Origin: Firmicutes bacterium ADurb.Bin182
GTDB taxonomy: Bacteria > Bacillota > Clostridia > Christensenellales > CAG-138
NCBI GenBank assembly: GCA_002070205.1
Contig: MWCU01000074.1
Location: 1-40,408 of the forward strand
DNA length: 40,408 nucleotides
Reading direction: 5' to 3'
In this document: piece after piece, positions 16,287 to 23,869 of the stretch
Position numbering within the stretch: position 1 is the stretch's first letter
Layout: each line of letters starts with the position of its first letter
The notes under the pieces: model-generated
Database searches by the model: none
Seen by the model: the letters and a program-made list of their open reading frames with translations, nothing else
Told to the model about the DNA's origin: nothing
Translations under genes and position numbers: made by a program

Positions 16287-17567
16287 ATGTATCTTGAATT
16301 GAAAGCGCAAACGGAAAAAGGTCTGACCAACGGAGAGATTTCCGGAATGCTGGAGCGCTCTCTTGATGGATTGAATCCCAAAAAGGTACTCATTCTCCCT
16401 CCCGACTTTACGCGCTACCATTCCAACGCGGGCTTCATAACATGCGAATACCGCAGGATGTTGATGGAACGGGGATGTCAAGTTGATATTATGCCGGCAT
16501 TGGGCACTCATGAGCCGGTATCCCTTGAACAGTGGGAAATTATGTTTCCCGGCATACCGTACCGGGAAATGCTCGTCCATAATTGGCGCACAGACATTGT
16601 GCGTATCGGTGAGGTTCCCGGGGAATATATGTCAAAAATCACCGGGGGGCTATGGACCGAACCTATAAGCTGTGAGATAAATCGCAGAGTCATGGATGAA
16701 AGTTATGATTTGATACTCTCGCCCGGCCAGGTAGTGCCCCATGAGGTGGTGGGCATGTCAAATGAAAGCAAAAACCTGTTCGTCGGCGTTGGCGGAAGCG
16801 ATATGATCAATAAGTCGCATATGGTTTGTTCGGTGTTCGGGATTGAACGCATAATGGGCAAAGATCATTCGCCTGTCAGGAAGATATTTGACTATTGCCG
16901 GGAAAACTTTTTATCCGCCCGGCCCGTCCTTTTTGTTCTGACTGTAACAACCGCGCCGGAAAACGAGATCGTCACTCACGGCTTGTTTGTCGGCAGCGAC
17001 AGACGGGCTCTGGAAGAAGCCATCGCGCTTTCCCGGGAAAAGAACATCGTTTTTGTGGAAAAACCGTTAAAAAAGTGCGTCGTATATCTCAGGGACGATG
17101 AATTTAAAACAACCTGGCTGGGCAATAAATCCGTTTACAGAACGCGCATGGCTATTGCAGACGGTGGAGAACTTATCGTACTGGCTCCCGGCATCGTGCG
17201 CTTCGGCGAGGATCTTGAGGTTGACAGGATTGTCCGCAAGTACGGTTATAAGGGTACGCCCTACATTATGGAGCAATTCGGGGAAAACAAAGACTTGAAG
17301 GAGAATATGGGAGCCGCGGCTCACCTTATCCAGGCCTCCTCGGAAGGACGGTTTAACATTACATATGCCGTGAATAAGATCACTAAAGAGGAGATCGAAA
17401 GCGTGGGATTCCATGCCGCCGATTATTATGAGATGATTAAAAAGTATGACCCCGAAAAACTGACTTACGGCTGGAATGTTCTACCGGACGGGGAAGAGAT
17501 TTATTATATCCCCAACCCGGCGCTCGGACTTTGGATCGATAAAACCAAATATGAGCGGGAAACATGA
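16287..17567 (+). CDS. LarA-family nickel-pincer racemase/epimerase, candidate aldonate C2-epimerase
   Basis: This 426-residue protein belongs to the lactate racemase (LarA) family. Against the L. plantarum LarA residues as I recall them, the active-site set is kept with conserved spacing: D40 and R43 in DFTR (D72, R75), H75 in LGTHEP (H108), H152 in VPHEV (H174), K162 (K184, the covalent tether of the nickel-pincer nucleotide) and H178 (H200, the nickel ligand). The intervals 10 and 16 between the last three are identical. Relatives racemise or epimerise 2-hydroxy acids, and one characterised group epimerises D-gluconate at C2. Lying directly after 6PGDH, the kinase and a mannonate-oxidoreductase-like SDR, a gluconate/mannonate epimerase role is my preferred inference. 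The cofactor genes larB, larC and larE are not in the window. The start follows GAAGGAGAG. Confidence 0.85.
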   Translation: MYLELKAQTEKGLTNGEISGMLERSLDGLNPKKVLILPPDFTRYHSNAGFITCEYRRMLMERGCQVDIMPALGTHEPVSLEQWEIMFPGIPYREMLVHNWRTDIVRIGEVPGEYMSKITGGLWTEPISCEINRRVMDESYDLILSPGQVVPHEVVGMSNESKNLFVGVGGSDMINKSHMVCSVFGIERIMGKDHSPVRKIFDYCRENFLSARPVLFVLTVTTAPENEIVTHGLFVGSDRRALEEAIALSREKNIVFVEKPLKKCVVYLRDDEFKTTWLGNKSVYRTRMAIADGGELIVLAPGIVRFGEDLEVDRIVRKYGYKGTPYIMEQFGENKDLKENMGAAAHLIQASSEGRFNITYAVNKITKEEIESVGFHAADYYEMIKKYDPEKLTYGWNVLPDGEEIYYIPNPALGLWIDKTKYERET

Positions 17568-17604
17568 ACTTTCATAATTAAAATTGTTAAAAAAAAGACG
17601 ATCG

Positions 17605-17633
17605 TTGACAGCAAAAAAGGTAAGACGTATAAT
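17605..17633 (+). promoter_or_regulatory. Fully consensus sigma-A promoter of the transketolase operon
   Basis: TTGACA (17605-17610), a 17-base spacer and TATAAT (17628-17633) match the consensus exactly. The palindrome ACGATCGT (17598-17605) touches the -35, and ACGATC recurs at 17673-17678, just after the predicted start of transcription. Such a strong core promoter would need repression, and the GntR regulator of the operon is the obvious candidate. The leader to the ATG at 17883 is about 240 bases. Confidence 0.85.
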
Positions 17634-17882
17634 CAAATCATGGTTTATTTCTATATGAATATATGAGTTATAACGATCAGGAAATCCAAAACCTGATGCG
17701 TAAAACAAGGCGTCATATAAAATTGTGTCGATTCAGGGATGAATATTTAGAAACGAAGAATACCTCGAAAATGTTAAATGTAACGCTTCTAATTCGAAAA
17801 ATATACGGTTATATCTGAAAGTTGAATGGTTCTGTTTATGCAGATCAATAAAGAAAGCAATTCAGAAAGCGAGGGACAGTCA
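17634..17882 (+). other. Long untranslated leader of the transketolase operon
   Basis: This AT-rich 5' leader has no gene that I can support. It contains TTAGAAACG (17747-17755) and its near-exact inverse CGCTTCTAA (17784-17792), around the small inverted repeat GTTA-n4-TAAC (17773-17784). These could be operator half-sites or a weak RNA fold; no known riboswitch was recognised. Confidence 0.4.
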
Positions 17883-18722
17883 ATGGCTTACCTAATCAGC
17901 GACCTGGAGGAAGTCCGAAGACGGGCTATCGATATCCGGGCGGATATCCTTGAGATGATTCCCGCCGGTAAAGCAGGTCATTTAGGCGGGAGCTGCTCTG
18001 CGGCGGATATCACCGCAGCTTTGTATTTCAAACATATGAACGTATTCGATGACCCGAAAGATCCGAGGCGCGACAGGTGTATTTTCAGCAAGGGACATGC
18101 AGTCCTTGCTCAATACGCCTGTTTTGTTGAGCTCGGTTATGTAGATCGCAGCGAGCTTGCAAAAGTTAAGACTATCGAAGGCATTCTTCAGGGCCATCCG
18201 GACATGGATCTTACGCCGGGTATCGAAGCGGTCACGGGCTCGCTGGGACAGGGGCTGTCGATTTCCCTCGGAATGGCGCTGGGATTAAAATTGAACGACA
18301 GCTCATCAAGAGTGTACGCTGTCGTTGGCGACGGAGAATTATCCGAGGGACAGATATGGGAGGCTGCCATGGCGGCCAGTGTATATAAGGCGGACAATCT
18401 TTGCGCAATCATAGATTACAATCTTGTGCAGGCAACCGATACGACAGAAAAGGTATTTCCGATTCTTGACATTAAAGATAAATGGGCCGCGTTCGGCTGG
18501 CACGTAATAGAAATAGACGGCCACGACATCGAGCAGATTCTAACGGCACTGGACAAGGCACGGGAAATAAAGGGCAAGCCGACAGCGATACTTGCACACA
18601 CGGTCAAAGGCAAAGGTTTTTCCTTTGCGGAAGGGTCGGCAAAGTACCATAACGCATCCATGACAGAGGATGAATACCGGCAGGCTCTTGCAGCAATCGA
18701 GCAGATGAGGATGGAGGTTTGA
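17883..18722 (+). CDS. Transketolase-like protein, N-terminal (thiamine diphosphate-binding) subunit
   Basis: This 279-residue protein is the N-terminal half of a split transketolase. It has the ThDP/Mg motif GDG (149-151) ending with N180, and His residues H33 (in GHLGG), H72 (SKGH) and H105 (GHPDM), positioned as in transketolases. It would form the enzyme with the next gene and move a two-carbon ketol unit between sugar phosphates. Split transketolases serve pentose phosphate metabolism but also specialised routes (for example apulose 4-phosphate and sulfofructose breakdown), so the exact donor is open. The open frame extends to 17826, but the ATG at 17883 with GAGGG 7 bases upstream fits best. 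It is the first gene of the operon. Confidence 0.9.
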   Translation: MAYLISDLEEVRRRAIDIRADILEMIPAGKAGHLGGSCSAADITAALYFKHMNVFDDPKDPRRDRCIFSKGHAVLAQYACFVELGYVDRSELAKVKTIEGILQGHPDMDLTPGIEAVTGSLGQGLSISLGMALGLKLNDSSSRVYAVVGDGELSEGQIWEAAMAASVYKADNLCAIIDYNLVQATDTTEKVFPILDIKDKWAAFGWHVIEIDGHDIEQILTALDKAREIKGKPTAILAHTVKGKGFSFAEGSAKYHNASMTEDEYRQALAAIEQMRMEV

Positions 18723-18725
18723 CCA

Positions 18726-19658
18726 ATGGATATGAAGAATTGCAGAACGGCTTACGGCGAGACTTTGGTCAAGCTCGGCGCCGAGAATAAAAATATCGTT
18801 GTTCTTGAAGCGGATCTCGGAAAATCCACAATGTCCATTTTATTCGGCAACAAGTATCCTGAGCGTTATTTCCAAGTGGGTATAGCGGAGCAGAACATGG
18901 CTTCCGTCGCGGCGGGTCTGGCGCTTGAAGGGAAAACCGCATTTATTAATTCCTTTGCGGTATTCACGCCGGGCAGAGCTTATGACCAGATCAGATCTTC
19001 CGTTTGTATCCCGAACCTGAACGTCATGATCTGCGGCTCTTCCGCCGGTCTTTCGGATTATGGCGACGGCAAGACCCACCAATCCGTGGACGATATTGCC
19101 ATCACACGCGTTCTTCCGCATATGACGGTCCTTTCGCCTGTGGATGCGGTGGAAACCGAACAAATGGTGAAGGCCATGTGCCAAAATAAAGGGCCGTGCT
19201 ATATTCGCATCAACCGCAACGACCTTCCGGTCTTCACTGACCCCAAAGAAGAGTATCATATCGGAAAAATGAGCCGGATAAGGGACGGCAAGGATGTTGT
19301 CGTATTCGCTACCGGCGTTATGGTATCTCAAGCCGTGAAAGCGGCCGAACTGATGGATAAGGAAGGTGTTTCGGTACGGGTTGTCAATATAAGTACGATC
19401 AAGCCTTTGGATATACAAGCATTGAAGAACCATTGTCAAGGCATGAAAGGCGTGGTTACCGCAGAGGAGCATAGCATCTACGGCGGCCTCGGTTCCGCTG
19501 TGTGCGAAGCTCTTTCAGCCGAGAGGCTGCCTGTACGGATTCTGGGAATTGAAGACTCATTCGGTCGTTCCGCTGAGAATTATGAACTGCTTTTGAAACG
19601 CTACCACTTGATGCCGGAGGATATAGCAGAGAAGATTAAGCTCGTGTTGAACGATTGA
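18726..19658 (+). CDS. Transketolase-like protein, C-terminal (pyrimidine-binding) subunit
   Basis: This 310-residue protein is the partner of the preceding subunit. It holds the pyrimidine-binding domain with the catalytic Glu55 in GIAEQNM, the family block TPGRAYDQIR, SAGLSDYGDGKTHQS, and a C-terminal transketolase domain starting near DVVVFATG. Together the two halves make about 590 residues, shorter than single-chain TktA of about 660 but normal for split enzymes. Its start lies 3 bases after the stop of the first subunit, with GGAGG 7 bases upstream, so the two are co-translated in similar amounts. Confidence 0.9.
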   Translation: MDMKNCRTAYGETLVKLGAENKNIVVLEADLGKSTMSILFGNKYPERYFQVGIAEQNMASVAAGLALEGKTAFINSFAVFTPGRAYDQIRSSVCIPNLNVMICGSSAGLSDYGDGKTHQSVDDIAITRVLPHMTVLSPVDAVETEQMVKAMCQNKGPCYIRINRNDLPVFTDPKEEYHIGKMSRIRDGKDVVVFATGVMVSQAVKAAELMDKEGVSVRVVNISTIKPLDIQALKNHCQGMKGVVTAEEHSIYGGLGSAVCEALSAERLPVRILGIEDSFGRSAENYELLLKRYHLMPEDIAEKIKLVLND

Positions 19659-19698
19659 ACGGTTCGTAATGGACCGATGCAATGAATAGAGTGATTAT

Positions 19699-20427
19699 AT
19701 GAAATTATCTCTTGTAAAAGTTGATAATGTTCCTTTATCGGAAAAGGTTGCGGAGCAAATCATTCTGCATATCCGGGAAAACCGGATGCAGAAAGGTGAA
19801 CGGCTACCAAACGAGAAGAAGTTGATAGAGCAGTTGAATGTAAGCCGTACCACCATCCGTGAGGCTATGCGCATCCTGAGTTCACGAGGTATTGTGGTTA
19901 TCCGTCAAGGAAGCGGGACCTATATTTCAGGCCTTCCCGGCGTAACGGAAGATCCTTTCGGGCTTCAGTTTAAGTACGACAAGGAAAAAGTCCTTATGGA
20001 TCTTTTGGAGCTGCGCTTTATCATGGAACCGTCAATTGCTTCTTACAGCGCACAGCGTGCAGGAGAAGAGGATGTGCAGGAGATATGCAAACTGGCTAAT
20101 CAGGTGTCGGAATGTATTAAAGCAGGCGTCAACCATATCGAACAGGACGTCGCTTTTCATTGCAAGATTGCTCAAAGCGCGGGAAACGATATTCTGAACG
20201 TGCTGTTTTCCGAGATCGTCAAGGGTATCAGGCTTTTTACGACGCTGCTCGGGGACAGGATTATCAATGAAGTAGCGACTCATCATGAAAGGATCGCCCA
20301 ATCGATCAGTCAAGGCGATGCACAGGGCGCATACGACGCGATGCTGGAACATCTTCATAGCAATAAAAAGGCTATTGAAGATTACTTAAAGCAAATCAAG
20401 AATAAGGAAAGAGAGATGCAAAAATGA
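19699..20427 (+). CDS. GntR family regulator, FadR subfamily (FCD domain)
   Basis: This 242-residue DNA-binding protein has an N-terminal winged helix (about 13-77, with LPNEKKLIEQLNVSRTTIREAMRIL and the wing RQGSGTYIS). A helical FCD effector domain follows, with the metal-binding set D150, H154, H196 and H218. FCD regulators usually sense carboxylic acids such as gluconate or hexuronates and act as repressors. It lies inside the operon it probably controls, after the transketolase halves, with a weak ribosome site that suggests low synthesis. Its stop overlaps the GarR-like start by ATGA. The candidate operator is the palindrome at the operon promoter. Confidence 0.9.
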   Translation: MKLSLVKVDNVPLSEKVAEQIILHIRENRMQKGERLPNEKKLIEQLNVSRTTIREAMRILSSRGIVVIRQGSGTYISGLPGVTEDPFGLQFKYDKEKVLMDLLELRFIMEPSIASYSAQRAGEEDVQEICKLANQVSECIKAGVNHIEQDVAFHCKIAQSAGNDILNVLFSEIVKGIRLFTTLLGDRIINEVATHHERIAQSISQGDAQGAYDAMLEHLHSNKKAIEDYLKQIKNKEREMQK

Positions 20428-21308
20428 AAATCGGTTTTATCGGACTTGGCATTATGGGGAAACCAATGGCAAAAAACCTGATAAAAGCAGGTCATGAATT
20501 GACGGTGTACGATATTGTCAGCTCAGCGGTGGATGATGTGGTTGCTGCGGGCGCCAGGCGCGGCGACAGCAATGCGGACGTTGCAAGGAACAGTGAACTG
20601 ATAATAACCATGCTTCCAAATTCTCCCCATGTAAAAGAAGCCGTTATGGGCGAGAACGGTGTTCTTGACGGGGTTAAACCCGGCACCATATTGGTAGATA
20701 TGAGCTCCATTAATCCGATTGCATCCAAAGAGATCTGTGCCGAGGTGGAAAAAAAGGGTTGCTTTATGTTGGACGCGCCTGTTTCCGGCGGTGAGCCCAA
20801 GGCGATTGACGGAACTTTGGCGATCATGGTCGGAGGAAAGCAAGAAGTATTCGACAAGGTTAAGGATATTCTCGGTGTTATGGGCGCATCGGTTACACGC
20901 TGCGGCAATATAGGAGCAGGTAATACCACCAAGCTTGCCAATCAGATAATTGTAGCCGCAAATATTGCTGCAGTGGGAGAGGCGCTTGTATTGGGCAAGA
21001 AAGCGGGCGTAGAGCCCGAGGCGATTTATAAAGCGATACGCGGCGGACTTGCCGGCAGTACCGTGATGGATGCGAAAGCGCCAATGATGATGGACGGAAA
21101 TTTCAAGCCCGGTTTCCGTATCAATTTACATATCAAGGATCTTAACAACGCAATCGATACAGGGCACGATGTGGGCGCACCGCTGCCGCTGACTGCGACG
21201 GTTATGGAGATGATGCAATGGCTCAAATCGTCCGGACATGATACGGAGGATCACAGCTCGCTGGTGCGATATTATGAATTTCTTTCCGGGACCGACGTAA
21301 GAAGATAG
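20424..21308 (+). CDS. garR: 2-hydroxy-3-oxopropionate reductase-like beta-hydroxyacid dehydrogenase
   Basis: This 294-residue member of the beta-hydroxyacid dehydrogenase family has the Rossmann loop GFIGLGIMGKPMAKNL (4-19), substrate-binding SGG (121-123), and the catalytic Lys170 with N174 in the GAGNTTKLANQ segment. Close family members reduce tartronate semialdehyde to glycerate (GarR/GlxR); relatives reduce succinate semialdehyde or 3-sulfolactaldehyde. Tartronate semialdehyde would also be a product of an HpcH/HpaI aldolase acting on a deoxy-glucarate, which may link it to the aldolase at 7779. The start overlaps the regulator stop by four bases. Confident in family, less so in substrate. 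Confidence 0.85.
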   Translation: MKIGFIGLGIMGKPMAKNLIKAGHELTVYDIVSSAVDDVVAAGARRGDSNADVARNSELIITMLPNSPHVKEAVMGENGVLDGVKPGTILVDMSSINPIASKEICAEVEKKGCFMLDAPVSGGEPKAIDGTLAIMVGGKQEVFDKVKDILGVMGASVTRCGNIGAGNTTKLANQIIVAANIAAVGEALVLGKKAGVEPEAIYKAIRGGLAGSTVMDAKAPMMMDGNFKPGFRINLHIKDLNNAIDTGHDVGAPLPLTATVMEMMQWLKSSGHDTEDHSSLVRYYEFLSGTDVRR

Positions 21309-21351
21309 AACCGGTTTTAATGCTGAGAATCAAATTCATAGGGAGAAAACA

Positions 21352-22395
21352 GTGAAAGCAGTTTATTATATCGCCGACGACCACATGGAAGTGCGTGACA
21401 TACCGGTTCCCACGCCCCGGGCGGATGAATATCTTGTCAGGATCGATGCCTGCGGAATCTGCGGATCGGATGTCGAAGGATACTTGGGCAAAACCGGAAG
21501 GCGTATTGCGCCTATGATAATGGGGCATGAGTGCGCCGGCACTGTGGTGCAAGTTCCTTCGGGAGGCATGTATGAGAGGGGTCTCAAGGTTGCGATTTTC
21601 CCGAAGTTCTTCTGCGGAGAGTGTGAAACATGCCGGCGGGGATTCGTGAATATGTGCCCGCACGCCAACTTCCTGGGCGTTATGGATTATGACGGGGCAA
21701 TGACGGAATACGTGTGCGTTAAAGAGCAGTATCTGATACCTTATGACGGTATTAGCGCCGATATCGCTTCGCTTGTCGAACCTGCTGCGGTCGCATATAA
21801 CGGGATAAACAAGCTGAGCGCCGCCGAGATCGAAAACGCTCAACATATACTGGTTGTGGGCGCCGGTACGATTGGTCTGTTCGCGCTTTTGTGGCTTAAG
21901 TATCGCGGGGCCGGACATGTTATTGTAAGCGATGCCTTCGATTTTCGTCTGGACCTTGCAAAGCGCATGGGTGCAGATGCCGCGATAAATCCGCTTAAAT
22001 GCGATTTTAACAGAGCGATTTTTGATTTCACCGGCGGAGCTATGTGCGATATTTCCATAGAAGCTGTAGGTATCAGTTCAACGGCACAGTCTTCGCTGGA
22101 TGCGCTGAAGCTGTCCGGCCGTACCGTCTGGATCGGAAACGCTTCCAAAATGGTATCCGTCAACATGCAGCAGATCGTTACAAGAGAGCTTTCCATTAAA
22201 GGGAACTATATCTATTCAATGGAAGATTTCGCTGAATGCGTAAGTCTGCTTTCGAAAAAAGCAATTGACGCGGAACCTCTCATTACGCACCGGATGGATA
22301 TGAGCGAAGGCGTGAAGGCTTTCGAGCTTTTGAAAAATAACCGGGACGGCAAAGCTGTCAAAATCGTTCTGACCAATAATGATATCCGTATTTGA
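21352..22395 (+). CDS. Zinc-dependent polyol/sugar dehydrogenase (sorbitol dehydrogenase superfamily)
   Basis: This 347-residue medium-chain dehydrogenase has catalytic zinc residues C37 and H59-E60, structural zinc C88, C91, C94 and C102, and a Rossmann loop GAGTIG in VVGAGTIGLFALLW. The sequence style is that of galactitol-1-phosphate or sorbitol dehydrogenases of Bacillota. It starts with GTG at 21352 with GGGAG 6 bases upstream; no ATG nearby fits. It is the second zinc dehydrogenase of the island and only loosely similar to that at 11772, so the two probably oxidise different substrates. It precedes the transport genes by 57 bases. Confidence 0.85.
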   Translation: MKAVYYIADDHMEVRDIPVPTPRADEYLVRIDACGICGSDVEGYLGKTGRRIAPMIMGHECAGTVVQVPSGGMYERGLKVAIFPKFFCGECETCRRGFVNMCPHANFLGVMDYDGAMTEYVCVKEQYLIPYDGISADIASLVEPAAVAYNGINKLSAAEIENAQHILVVGAGTIGLFALLWLKYRGAGHVIVSDAFDFRLDLAKRMGADAAINPLKCDFNRAIFDFTGGAMCDISIEAVGISSTAQSSLDALKLSGRTVWIGNASKMVSVNMQQIVTRELSIKGNYIYSMEDFAECVSLLSKKAIDAEPLITHRMDMSEGVKAFELLKNNRDGKAVKIVLTNNDIRI

Positions 22396-22402
22396 AGAAA
22401 AG

Positions 22403-22432
22403 CTTGTTGAAAAACAAGGATAACAATACAAT
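22403..22432 (+). promoter_or_regulatory. Possible internal promoter and GAAA-loop hairpin before the binding-protein gene
   Basis: TTGTTG (22404-22409) and TACAAT (22427-22432) with a 17-base spacer could be a weak promoter. CTTGTT-GAAA-AACAAG (22403-22418) forms a perfect stem with a GNRA loop, which could instead protect a processed mRNA end upstream of the highly needed binding protein. Confidence 0.35.
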
Positions 22433-22452
22433 TATACGAAAGGGGAATCCAA

Positions 22453-23721
22453 ATGAAGAAAATTCTATCTATCCTTCTTGTCCTGATGCTGCTGCTTAGC
22501 ATTACCGCCTGTGCAGCTCCTAAGACTGAGGAGCCTAAGACCGAAGAGCCTTCGAAGCAGCAACCTGAAACTAAGGAACCTGAAGGTGAAGAGGAGCCCA
22601 GTGGCGAAACTTTCAGGATAAGCACCTATCTGCAGCTTTCCGGAAGCAATGCGGAAGCCGGCAACAATGCTAAGAACGGCATTGATCTCGCCGTGAAGTA
22701 CATCAATGAAAACGGCGGCTTTAACGGAGCTCAAGTTGTGGTGGATCACTATGATACCACAGGCAGCACCGAAGAAGCGGTCAAGATCGTCCAGAAGGTA
22801 CTTGAGAATAAAAGTGCCGATGCGATCATCGGATCCGTTAACTCCAATGAAGTCTCTGCCTGTATTTCTTACATAAACGAGGCTGAGCTTTACAACTTCG
22901 GTCTTGGCACATCCGCAACCTGGATGGAAGATCAGAGTATGATCTGGACTTTCCGCGCAAGCGCCAACAACAACCGTATCGCTCCGTTGGATGTGGATAT
23001 GATACTCGAACTCGGTTATGACACGGTCGCTATCATAAGCGGTACCGACGACACCGGCTCTTCCACAGCTACAGCTTTTGAAAAAGCCTGCGCCGAAAAA
23101 GGCCTGACCGTGACCACAAGGCAGGAATGCGACACCGCAGACACGGACTTCAGCGGCCAGATCACCCAGATCCTTGCAACCGATCCGGACACAATATTCA
23201 TGTCCCTTATCGGCGATACCTTCGGACCTTTTGTGAAACAGCTGCGTAACATGGGGTACAATGGCATGCTCGCGTGCAAAGAGTGTTTCTCAACCGCTTA
23301 TCAGGAAGTCGCAGGATATGAGAACTCTAATTATATCGCGTTTGTATATCCCTATGTTCCCTACAACAGCGTTGAAGAGTGCACCATTCCCTACATGAGG
23401 AGCATGCTCGAGAAGTATTATGCCGAATACGGCAAATGCCCGACCCATGAATCTGCTTACCGCGGCTGGGATACCATGATGGCTATGTGGGAAGCCAGCA
23501 AGATCGCAGGTTCAAATGAGAGCGATGCGCTCCGCGAAGCGACGCATAAGGTAAAGATAGATGGTCTCGGCGGAACACTGGATTACACCAAAGGCGACCG
23601 CGAAGGTTACAGCGCATTCAATTCCTTTGTTCTTGTTGACGGCCAGAACATACTTCTTGACGAGTGGCTTTCATCCGGCGGCTATGAAGCTTATAAAACC
23701 GCTACCGGCCGCGACCGCTAA
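22453..23721 (+). CDS. ABC transporter substrate-binding lipoprotein, LivJ type
   Basis: This 422-residue type I periplasmic binding protein has a lipoprotein signal ending ITAC, so Cys20 is the lipid anchor. An acidic Pro/Glu/Lys linker (about 24-50, with a TEEPK repeat) follows, and then the Leu/Ile/Val-binding fold (QLSGSNAEAGNNAKNGIDLAVKYINENGG, GSVNSNEVSA). It delivers ligand to the Liv permease and ATPases encoded next. The fold is used for branched-chain amino acids but also for amides, urea and aromatic acids. In this operon of sugar enzymes the ligand is more likely a carbohydrate-derived acid, which would be unusual; that is inference. The start follows GAAAGGGGA. Confidence 0.9.
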   Translation: MKKILSILLVLMLLLSITACAAPKTEEPKTEEPSKQQPETKEPEGEEEPSGETFRISTYLQLSGSNAEAGNNAKNGIDLAVKYINENGGFNGAQVVVDHYDTTGSTEEAVKIVQKVLENKSADAIIGSVNSNEVSACISYINEAELYNFGLGTSATWMEDQSMIWTFRASANNNRIAPLDVDMILELGYDTVAIISGTDDTGSSTATAFEKACAEKGLTVTTRQECDTADTDFSGQITQILATDPDTIFMSLIGDTFGPFVKQLRNMGYNGMLACKECFSTAYQEVAGYENSNYIAFVYPYVPYNSVEECTIPYMRSMLEKYYAEYGKCPTHESAYRGWDTMMAMWEASKIAGSNESDALREATHKVKIDGLGGTLDYTKGDREGYSAFNSFVLVDGQNILLDEWLSSGGYEAYKTATGRDR

Positions 23722-23749
23722 TTGACAGCAAGGTAAATAGGAACACATA

Positions 23750-23824
23750 GATACCTGCTGCGGTATCAAAACTCCTAACACCGATTCGAAGCGGGCGAAA
23801 CACGCAGTGCTTCTCCCGCTTCGA
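23750..23824 (+). other. Two hairpins between binding protein and permease genes
   Basis: GATACC-n6-GGTATC (23750-23767) is followed by a 10-bp perfect stem TCGAAGCGGG (23786-23795) with CCCGCTTCGA (23815-23824). Such structures commonly stop part of the transcripts or stabilise the upstream mRNA, giving more binding protein than permease. Confidence 0.6.
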
Positions 23825-23869
23825 TATTATTTGGTTCATAAACGGGCATGGAATAAGGGAGGAATAAAC

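Noticed and set aside
15915..16580. 221-codon open frame on the minus strand
   Set aside because: Antisense to the ends of 6PGDH and the LarA relative, without any domain or start signal.
21223..21918. 231-codon open frame on the minus strand
   Set aside because: It lies opposite the GarR-like and zinc dehydrogenase genes and crosses their junction; composition and lack of motifs mark it as a shadow.
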